This document shows positions 5,658-10,015 of a stretch of DNA of 10,015 nucleotides, piece by piece. The translations under genes and the position numbers were made by a program. Below the pieces are notes generated by a model that made no database searches, was not told the origin of the DNA, and saw nothing but the letters and a program-made list of their open reading frames with translations. How positions within the stretch are numbered: position 1 is the first letter of the stretch; each line of letters starts with the position of its first letter. Origin of the DNA: DASVTR01 sp033855775 (GTDB taxonomy: Bacteria; Acidobacteriota; Blastocatellia; Pyrinomonadales; Pyrinomonadaceae); the NCBI GenBank assembly GCA_033855775.1, contig JAWVFT010000117.1, forward strand, positions 1 through 10,015, written 5' to 3'.

Positions 5658-5966
5658 ATGATGAGTGAGCATATCAGCGCAGAGGCGCACGCGCGGTTGG
5701 ATGAGTTGACCGGGAAACTAACGAACTACTTCGGAGAAATCAGCGCGATACTTGAGCGCGAGCTATCCGGCAAGGAGTTGACCGGGTTAGAGCAGGCGGA
5801 GCTTCGCGCTATCACGATGACGGCAGAAGCTCTGCGGAGCGGTTCGCTACTCCGGTTCATCGCGGACGACCCCCAGGGGGCGCGCGACATGAGCATGGGC
5901 ATTGCCAGCGTGACTATCAACAAGCTGGCCGACCACGAAGCGCAGACGACGGAAGGCACGCATTAG
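5658..5966 (+). CDS. Helical hypothetical protein (102 aa)
   Basis: Two adjacent ATGs (5658, 5661) follow a purine-rich GGGAAGGG at 5643-5650. The protein is almost all helix: AEAHARLDELTGKLTNYFGE, ISAILERELSGKE, LEQAELRAITMTAEALR, then SMGIASVTINKLADHEA. There is no membrane segment, no motif and no family I recognise. The regular helices suggest an oligomerising or adaptor protein. Its place between the membrane block and the replication module does not fix a role. Confidence 0.65.
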   Translation: MMSEHISAEAHARLDELTGKLTNYFGEISAILERELSGKELTGLEQAELRAITMTAEALRSGSLLRFIADDPQGARDMSMGIASVTINKLADHEAQTTEGTH

Positions 5967-5992
5967 AGCGCAGACGGCGCGAGGTTCTAGTT

Positions 5993-6256
5993 ATGGCTAA
6001 GCGGGAAGAGACGAGCGCGGTTGAGTGGGCTGTGTTGGCCTTCGTCGGTTGGAAGGTTCTCCAGTGGCTCGCGCAAGACTACGCGCAGCACGCGCAGGCG
6101 ATGCCGGATGCGCCGGAGCCACGACCGCGAGCGAGCAGCGTCGAGCCTGCGCCCGTCGAACAGCAGACCACGCCAGCCAGCGGCGGCGTCACGGATGTAA
6201 CTTACTGGCGCGACCCGCTGAGCTACGACCCCGGCAGCGGTTACGGGTTCAACTGA
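5993..6256 (+). CDS. Small protein with N-terminal hydrophobic helix (87 aa)
   Basis: GAGG at 5981-5984 lies eight bases before the ATG. A charged start (MAKREETS) precedes a hydrophobic, Trp-rich helix (AVEWAVLAFVGWKVLQWLA, 9-27), then a Pro/Arg/Glu-rich linker and a Tyr/Gly-rich end (YWRDPLSYDPGSGYGFN). The polarity is opposite to that of the tail-anchored proteins: anchor first, flexible tail after. It could be a small membrane protein, a holin-like lysis protein (one hydrophobic segment) or a minor coat protein; none can be preferred. It is the last gene before the structured intergenic region. Confidence 0.6.
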   Translation: MAKREETSAVEWAVLAFVGWKVLQWLAQDYAQHAQAMPDAPEPRPRASSVEPAPVEQQTTPASGGVTDVTYWRDPLSYDPGSGYGFN

Positions 6257-6461
6257 TGAAAGATAAGAATTGAGAATTTAGGGTAGTACGCCGCCTCCGA
6301 ATCTTGGCCGATACGAGCGACGTGCTACCCGCCCCACACACGTCCGATGCAGTGAACATCGAGCGGGTGCAAGAACCGCGATTGCGGCGCGGCTAGTGCG
6401 AATACTATCCGTTTACACCCTTCCTGTTCAAGGCGTCGGCAGATGAAAGGAACATCTGGCG
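6257..6461 (+). promoter_or_regulatory. Structured 205-bp intergenic region before the replication genes
   Basis: No ORF is supported here. GGGTAGTACG (6281-6290) pairs with CGTGCTACCC (6321-6330) over ten positions with one G-U. ACCCGC (6327-6332) pairs perfectly with GCGGGT (6363-6368), so the two stems share 6327-6330 and exclude each other. Further short pairings are CCGC/GCGG near 6376-6388 and CAGATG/CATCTG at 6440-6458. A weak promoter candidate is TTGCGG (6382-6387) with TACTAT (6403-6408), but its spacer is only 15 bases. Position upstream of the replication gene suggests an origin, a promoter with attenuation, or a small RNA. The pairings are seen; the function is inferred. Confidence 0.5.
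6440..6458 (+). promoter_or_regulatory. Ribosome binding site in a hairpin loop
   Basis: CAGATG (6440-6445) and CATCTG (6453-6458) can form a six-base stem whose seven-base loop AAAGGAA carries the Shine-Dalgarno sequence AAAGGA for the ATG at 6462. An exposed loop site could aid translation or be a target for a protein or antisense RNA. Confidence 0.4.
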
Positions 6462-6686
6462 ATGCAAAGTCAACACACAATCAACGCTGATAACGCCATC
6501 CACAGGCACGCTCTGGCTTCAGAACAGCCGGAAGCGCACGCGCTGTCCGAATGGTTTGAGCCGTGTCTGTCTTGCGGGAATAGATTCAACCGGACGGCAA
6601 CGACTATCACAATTCTTTGCGTCGAGGGCCGCGTCGAAGTCTGCAAAGTCTGTCCGACGTGCGCGAAAAGAAGGGGGCTTGTATGA
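6462..6686 (+). CDS. Small Cys-rich, zinc-ribbon-like protein (74 aa)
   Basis: Six cysteines lie in the second half: C35-x2-C38 (CLSCGNRF), C53, C61-x2-C64 and C67 (CKVCPTCAKRRG). This is the pattern of a short treble-clef or zinc-ribbon with a basic tail, usually a nucleic acid or protein binding module. The first 30 residues are polar and unconserved in appearance. The stop TGA (6684-6686) overlaps the ATG of the prim-pol gene (6683-6685), so the two are translationally coupled. A replication accessory or regulatory role is therefore likely. Zinc binding is inferred from the cysteines only. Confidence 0.7.
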   Translation: MQSQHTINADNAIHRHALASEQPEAHALSEWFEPCLSCGNRFNRTATTITILCVEGRVEVCKVCPTCAKRRGLV

Positions 6687-8236
6687 GCGGACATCAAAGT
6701 TCGTGGAACGATAAATACGCGGCGCAGCGACGGCGTGACCATGCCAACATCGAAGCGATGCAGAATCTAATAATTCAACGCATCACTGAAGAGACGGGCA
6801 TTATGATGCCGCCGAAGGCGCGAGCCTTCATCTCCGGCCTACAGAGCGCGCACGGCGGCGGCAAGGTGGCCGGTGCGCCCTTCACACGCTCGCATCTGAG
6901 CATCGCTCAATATCTGCAATTCACAGGCACGGAGACAGCGCGAGCGGCCCGCGTGCGCCGTTTGCTCAAAGACCTCTTGGACTATCAGGAGCAAACAGGT
7001 TTTGAGCTGTTTCGCGTCAAGCGCGGCGGCGAGTTGGTCACTGCCGAAGACGGCTCGCAGAAACACACCGCGACCGAATACACGGACAAGCTCAAGCCGG
7101 TGGCGGACGCAGCCGTGATGCTCGCGCGTGAGTCTGAACTGTGGCTCAAGCATCCCGGCATGGCGATGGACGCGCAGGTTGAGTGGGCGATGTCGCAGCT
7201 TGTGCGGTTCGACCCCAGAGCGGAAGACGAGGGAAAGGCGCAAATGGATTTACGAGACTATGCCAACTCGCAACAGGGACGGTTGGAAAAATCAGCGAGG
7301 AAGGTGGCCGAACAGATTGTCACGCGCGGCGGCAACGGGGCCGTCTGGCTCCGCACGGTCGCAAAACGCTTGCTTCAGGAGGCCGAAGCAGTTGGGACGG
7401 CGAGCGGGGTAACAAATTTGTTACCCCGTGACACCGGGGAAAGTGCAGAAGAAACGCCCGATGTGCTGGCGGCAGCGCTTGATTACATCAACTATGACGA
7501 TGTTCCTGTCTTCCCTGTTAAGCCTGACAAAGCGCCTTACACGCCGAACGGCTTTAAGGATGCGACGCGCGACCAGGCGATTGTGCGCCAGCATTGGCAG
7601 AAATTGCCGGACGCTGGTATCGGCATCCCGACCGGCGAGGCGTCCGGTTTTCTTGTGCTGGACATTGACCCCAGACACGGCGGGGATGTTTCCCTAACTG
7701 CGCTGATCGAAGAACACGGCGACGAATGGTTAGAGACGATGCAGGCCCGAACAGGCGGTGGTGGTCATCACATTATCTTTGCTTACCCGCGCGGCTCAAA
7801 CATTCGCAACTCAGCTAACCGGCTTGGCGAGGGCATAGACGTGCGCGGGGAGGGCGGCTACATCATCGCCGCACCTTCTCTCCACGCCAGCGGGCGGCGC
7901 TATGAATGGCTGACTAACTTTAAGCCTGCCCCGCCGCCCGAATGGTTGCTCAAACTATTGACCGAAGAGAGAGGCGCATCCACTCAGAAAACGCAGCCAC
8001 GCGCCAAAAGCGGCGCAGGAATAGGCGCGCTGATTCCAGAGGGCGAGCGCAACGAAGCGTTATTCAAAATCGGTTGCTCTTTGCGCGGACAAGGCCATAA
8101 CCGTGATGAGATTGAAGCCGAGTTGATGGACATCAACGCGCGCCGCTGTTCGCCGCCTTTGCCCGATGTGGAAGTGCAGAAGATTGCCAGAAGCGCGGCG
8201 AGCTACGCGCCTAACCGAGTGGCCGTAGGAGCGTGA
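6683..8236 (+). CDS. Replication protein: initiator-like N-terminus + primase-polymerase + PriCT_1-like tail (517 aa)
   Basis: I chose the ATG at 6683 for the ATGA overlap and the GGGGG-type ribosome site before it; an in-frame start at 6617 would lie inside the Cys-rich gene. Residues ~20-235 are helical with a winged-helix-like part (THLS-type helix SHLSIAQYLQF, RVRRLLKDLLDYQEQTG, then FELFRVKRGGELVT) and resemble plasmid or phage initiators in layout. A linker at 236-262 follows. Residues 263-425 are an archaeo-eukaryotic type prim-pol domain: FPVKPDKAP, GIGIPTGEASG, catalytic D327-x-D329 (LDIDPRHGG), GGGGHH with His362/363, and EGIDVRGEGGYIIAAPS with Asp386. Residues 450-510 (PEGERNEALFKIGCSLRGQG) match the PriCT_1 pattern. 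No fused helicase (D5/SF3) is present, so host or other helicase is needed. It primes and may start element replication. Confidence 0.85.
   Translation: MSGHQSSWNDKYAAQRRRDHANIEAMQNLIIQRITEETGIMMPPKARAFISGLQSAHGGGKVAGAPFTRSHLSIAQYLQFTGTETARAARVRRLLKDLLDYQEQTGFELFRVKRGGELVTAEDGSQKHTATEYTDKLKPVADAAVMLARESELWLKHPGMAMDAQVEWAMSQLVRFDPRAEDEGKAQMDLRDYANSQQGRLEKSARKVAEQIVTRGGNGAVWLRTVAKRLLQEAEAVGTASGVTNLLPRDTGESAEETPDVLAAALDYINYDDVPVFPVKPDKAPYTPNGFKDATRDQAIVRQHWQKLPDAGIGIPTGEASGFLVLDIDPRHGGDVSLTALIEEHGDEWLETMQARTGGGGHHIIFAYPRGSNIRNSANRLGEGIDVRGEGGYIIAAPSLHASGRRYEWLTNFKPAPPPEWLLKLLTEERGASTQKTQPRAKSGAGIGALIPEGERNEALFKIGCSLRGQGHNRDEIEAELMDINARRCSPPLPDVEVQKIARSAASYAPNRVAVGA
7405..7428. repeat. 24-bp perfect palindrome inside the prim-pol gene
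   Basis: The half CGGGGTAACAAA is followed immediately by its exact reverse complement, with the centre between 7416 and 7417. It encodes residues 241-249 (SGVTNLLPR), the linker between the initiator-like and primase domains, where the protein sequence is free to vary. Its AT core in GC-rich surroundings and exact symmetry suggest a bound DNA site such as an origin or autoregulatory operator. The palindrome is certain; the role is inferred. Confidence 0.8.
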
Positions 8237-8239
8237 ATC

Positions 8240-8449
8240 ATGGAGCACGAGAATCTCTTGACCGTCACGGAGGCCGCGTCTCTGCTCGTCGTCAAGCCGC
8301 GCACCATTTACGCATGGGTGGCTGAACGCCGGATTCCCTTCCGCAAAGCTGGCCGGTTGCTCCGCTTCGACCGCGCCGAGCTTCTGGCATGGGCGCAGGC
8401 CGAGGCCAAAGAAAACAGCCAGCCTGATTACCTCCGCATGATAAGCTGA
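8240..8449 (+). CDS. Excisionase / HTH_17 (MerR-like) DNA-binding protein (69 aa)
   Basis: The whole protein is one small winged-helix domain of the excisionase type: LTVTEAASLLVVKPRTIYAW (recognition helix region, 7-26), VAERRIPFRKAGRLLRFDRA (wing, 27-46) and ELLAWAQ. The length is typical. AGGAG at 8227-8231, inside the end of the prim-pol gene, is eight bases before the ATG. Placed directly before the integrase gene, it most likely bends DNA at the element end to direct excision, and may also regulate transcription. The family is certain; the excision role is inferred from position. Confidence 0.85.
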   Translation: MEHENLLTVTEAASLLVVKPRTIYAWVAERRIPFRKAGRLLRFDRAELLAWAQAEAKENSQPDYLRMIS

Positions 8450-8488
8450 CGGCCGCTCCTGTAACGGCGGCAATCGGAAAGGAGCAAC

Positions 8489-9580
8489 ATGACAGTCAGA
8501 AGAAACAAAAGGAAAGGAAGCCGGGGGCATCAATGGTTCTGCGACCTGACGATTGATGGCAAGCGCGTTCAGCGCGTCATCAAGGGAGCACGAACCAGAG
8601 CGCAGGCGCTAAAGGCAGAGGCCGTGATTAGAACAAAGTTGTTCGAGAAGAAATACGGCCTCGTTGAACAGGCTGAGTGTCGCTTTGATAAATTTGTCGA
8701 AGCAACATTCTTGCCGAGCAAAAAGCTGAAGAAGAGCTATCAGTCAATTGTCAGTATCACCAAGGCTCTGACCGCATTTTTCGGCAAGCGTTTGCTCTCG
8801 GACATAGATTCGGACTTGATTGAGAAATACAAGCAAACGCGAATCGCGGAGAACACCACGCGCGGCACGAAGCGCAGCCCTTTGCGCGTCAACAAAGAGC
8901 TTCAGGTGCTCTCTTCCCTCTTCACGCTGGCGATGGAGAAGGAATTGACCGCCACCCGGCCCAAGGTCAAGCTGTTTCAGGTTTCCGGCGAGCGCGAGCG
9001 TTATCTGTCGCCGGATGAAGAAAAGGGGCTGATGGCCGCGCTCTCCGAAAGCCCGTGGCTCAGGAACATCGTCACGATGGCCCTGCACACGGGCATGAGG
9101 CGAGGCGAGATTTTCAGCCTTCAGTGGTTCGACGTGAATTTCGAGCGTGAAGCAATCCACCTCCGGCAGACCAAAAGCGGCAAGGATAGGCTGGTGCCGA
9201 TGAACTCCACCGTTCGAGCGATGCTTGAGAGCTTGCCGAAGTCCAGCGGTTACGTCTTTCCGAGTCCGAAGACGGGCGGGCGGCTCATTGACATCAAGGT
9301 AGGGTTCATGCGGGCGGTCGTGGCAGCGAAGCTCAAAGACTTCCGCTTTCACGACCTGCGCCACACGGCAGCTACGCGCATGGCGGCGGGCGGGGCCGAC
9401 GCTTTCACGCTCTGCTCGATCTTCGGATGGTCGGATATTCGGATGGCTCTGCGCTACACGCACGCGATGAGCGACGCAAAACGCCAGGCGGTTGAAAATC
9501 TGGCCGAAAAATCGCGTTCTGGTGGAAAGAAAGTGACAAAGGGAAAACGGCAAGCCCGCCAGCTTGCCGTAAAGTCTTGA
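8489..9580 (+). CDS. Tyrosine recombinase (integrase), 363 aa
   Basis: This phage-type site-specific recombinase integrates and excises the element. The ribosome site AAAGGAG is at 8478-8484. The N-terminus (residues 12-55, WFCDLTIDGKRVQRVIKGA) is an arm-type AP2-like binding domain; 60-160 is the core-binding domain with several helices; 170-345 is the catalytic domain. The active site is complete: Arg204 (TGMRRGE), Lys229 (QTKSGKDR), His288 and Arg291 (FHDLRHTAATRM), Trp314 in the usual His/Trp position (FGWSDIRMA) and nucleophile Tyr323 (LRYTHAM). Length and motifs are normal, so it appears functional. The last codons overlap a hairpin that may be the terminator of the opposing tRNA gene. 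Its end lies six bases from the tRNA CCA, which points to tRNA-Met as its target. Confidence 0.95.
   Translation: MTVRRNKRKGSRGHQWFCDLTIDGKRVQRVIKGARTRAQALKAEAVIRTKLFEKKYGLVEQAECRFDKFVEATFLPSKKLKKSYQSIVSITKALTAFFGKRLLSDIDSDLIEKYKQTRIAENTTRGTKRSPLRVNKELQVLSSLFTLAMEKELTATRPKVKLFQVSGERERYLSPDEEKGLMAALSESPWLRNIVTMALHTGMRRGEIFSLQWFDVNFEREAIHLRQTKSGKDRLVPMNSTVRAMLESLPKSSGYVFPSPKTGGRLIDIKVGFMRAVVAAKLKDFRFHDLRHTAATRMAAGGADAFTLCSIFGWSDIRMALRYTHAMSDAKRQAVENLAEKSRSGGKKVTKGKRQARQLAVKS
9544..9570 (-). terminator. Likely rho-independent terminator of the tRNA gene, inside the integrase 3' end
   Basis: Read on the - strand, ACGGCAAGC and GCTTGCCGT form a nine-base stem around a six-base loop, then a short T run follows (TTTT counting the last stem base). 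It lies 17 bases beyond the tRNA 3' end. On the + strand the stem is followed by AAAG, so it is not a good integrase terminator. It is also coding for the integrase tail. Confidence 0.5.
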
Positions 9581-9586
9581 AAGTAT

Positions 9587-9620
9587 TGGTAGCGGGGGCG
9601 TGGCTTGAACACGCGACCTT
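9587..9620. other. Presumed attachment site core within the tRNA 3' half
   Basis: Elements of this type normally recombine in the T loop or 3' end of the tRNA and restore it. The core should therefore lie here, and its copy at the element's left end. No copy is seen in the window, so the exact core cannot be set. Confidence 0.35.
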
Positions 9621-9663
9621 GGGGTTATGAATCCCACGCTCTAACCAGCTGAGCTACCCCGCC
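9587..9663 (-). tRNA. tRNA-Met (anticodon CAT)
   Basis: Read on the - strand, a full cloverleaf is present: acceptor GGCGGGG with CCCCGCT (one G-U at the end), D arm GCTC/GAGC, anticodon loop TTCATAA, variable AGGTC, T arm GCGTG-TTCAAGC-CACGC, discriminator A and encoded CCA (77 bases in all). The anticodon stem TGGGA/CCCCA has one A-C mismatch next to the loop. The paired first acceptor base argues for elongator rather than initiator Met. A CAT anticodon could also be the lysidine-modified isoleucine tRNA, which sequence reading alone cannot exclude. It is the integration target: the integrase gene stops six bases from its 3' end, and the tRNA is kept whole. Confidence 0.95.
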
Positions 9664-9676
9664 ACAGGGAAAGTAG

Positions 9677-9705
9677 AATTTACTAGGAATCATTGGGGTA
9701 GTCAA
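9677..9705 (-). promoter_or_regulatory. Sigma70-like promoter of the tRNA gene
   Basis: On the - strand, TTGACT (9705-9700) and TAAATT (9682-9677) are separated by exactly 17 bases. Transcription would begin about six to eight bases before the tRNA 5' end at 9663. Lying on the far side from the element, the promoter is untouched by integration. Confidence 0.65.
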
Positions 9706-10015
9706 TTACACGTCAAAGTTAGAAATCTGCTCAAAACCTGCGTTTCACTCTTCAACGTGTTTTTCAAAGTGTCTTTCCAAAATGGAGACACGGCAATGCT
9801 GAATCATCGAAAAGGATGGATGGGGCAATGTAAAAAAGGGCTGTTGGCTGGCCCGCGCAAGTCTGACGGAAGGCGTTTGATGATAGAGTATGCGAATCAG
9901 GAGTAGAAAGTGAGCAACAAACAGGCGACGGCGAGTTTGCCGTAGCAATGCACCTTCAGCCCCTGACTCGAACGAACGCGCGAGGCGTTCTGTAAATCCG
10001 TTGTTTGAATCAGCC
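9706..10015. other. Flanking chromosomal DNA; no gene supported
   Basis: This AT-richer stretch beyond the tRNA is presumed host chromosome. On the - strand a frame is open from the window edge to a stop at 9745 (about 90 residues, including ERLARSFESGAEGALLRQT), but its composition is Arg/Leu/Phe-rich, no domain is seen, and a terminator-like hairpin lies within it. I do not call it as a gene; it could at most be the end of one entering from the right. Confidence 0.4.
9832..9854 (-). terminator. Weak terminator-like hairpin facing left
   Basis: Read on the - strand, GGGC (9854-9851) and GCCC (9841-9838) close a nine-base loop and are followed by six T. The stem is only four G-C pairs. It could end a leftward host transcript before the tRNA promoter. 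Confidence 0.35.

Larger units (their letters stand above)
479..9620 (+). mobile_element. Integrative element (phage-like) inserted at tRNA-Met; left end unresolved
   Basis: Excisionase and tyrosine recombinase genes lie directly against the 3' end of a tRNA-Met gene, the usual arrangement for an element integrated into a tRNA. All genes to the left run in one direction, are closely packed and are mostly unrecognised. The right limit given here falls inside the tRNA, where the crossover core is expected. The left limit is only the first GC-rich gene after an AT-rich stretch and is a guess. A duplicate of the tRNA 3' end would mark the true left end, and I see none in the window, so the element may extend further left. 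Prim-pol replication, wall hydrolase and many membrane-anchored small proteins favour a small non-tailed prophage over a plasmid-like element. Confidence 0.6.

Noticed and set aside
8744..9637. Long - strand open frame (297 codons) opposite the integrase
   Set aside because: It lies wholly opposite a gene with a complete active site and runs into the tRNA. The product is Arg/Leu/Pro-rich with no motif, as is usual for antisense frames in GC-rich DNA.
9794..9803. CAATGCTGAA, identical to the first ten bases of the window
   Set aside because: It is too short to be meaningful in 10 kb, the match ends at once, and the window start is arbitrary.
9745..10015. - strand frame open to the window edge
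   Set aside because: No start, domain or ribosome site is visible and a terminator-like hairpin interrupts it. It is described as flanking DNA only.

Overview
The window reads as most of an integrated mobile element, probably a small temperate non-tailed phage or phage-like island, sitting against a bacterial tRNA gene. The right boundary is clear: a tyrosine recombinase gene ends 6 bases from the encoded CCA end of a tRNA-Met (CAT) gene on the opposite strand, and a small MerR/HTH_17-type excisionase lies just before it. The organism cannot be named from this sequence. It is a bacterium: Shine-Dalgarno sites are plain, the tRNA carries its CCA, and its promoter looks sigma70-like. The element is GC-rich. 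By hand count, positions 1-360 are about 46% GC and 361-460 about 35%, and the DNA beyond the tRNA is also AT-richer. The left end of the element is therefore either near 370-470 or outside the window. I found no copy of the tRNA 3' end on the left.

Layout, all genes on the + strand. At 2-367 is the 3' end of a basic, lower-GC gene. At 362-437 is an AT-rich stretch with alternating inverted half-sites and a perfect 29-bp palindrome. At 479-2483 are two small unrecognised genes and a 440-residue protein with a low-complexity middle. At 2495-5622 is the most distinctive block: six tightly packed genes, five of which encode proteins ending in a single hydrophobic segment within a few residues of the C-terminus. 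One has a peptidoglycan-binding domain, the next is an M15 zinc peptidase, and two neighbours share a near-identical C-terminal module. Three of the five also share a short N-terminal G-M-G-x-L signature. At 5658-6256 are two more small genes.

A 205-bp structured intergenic region (6257-6461) opens the second module: a Cys-rich (zinc-ribbon-like) protein overlapping by ATGA with a 517-residue replication protein. That protein has an initiator-like N-terminal region, a primase-polymerase domain and a PriCT_1-like tail, with a 24-bp perfect palindrome in the DNA coding the linker. Excisionase and integrase follow.

Working model (inference): integrase and excisionase move the element in and out of tRNA-Met. 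The initiator/prim-pol protein replicates it, perhaps from an origin in 6257-6461 or at the palindrome inside its own gene. The 2495-5622 block makes a membrane-associated structure that includes wall-binding and wall-cutting proteins, as expected for a virion with an internal membrane or an envelope-penetration device. No capsid protein, packaging ATPase or any P-loop protein was recognised in the window, so these lie to the left, are unrecognisable, or are supplied by another phage.
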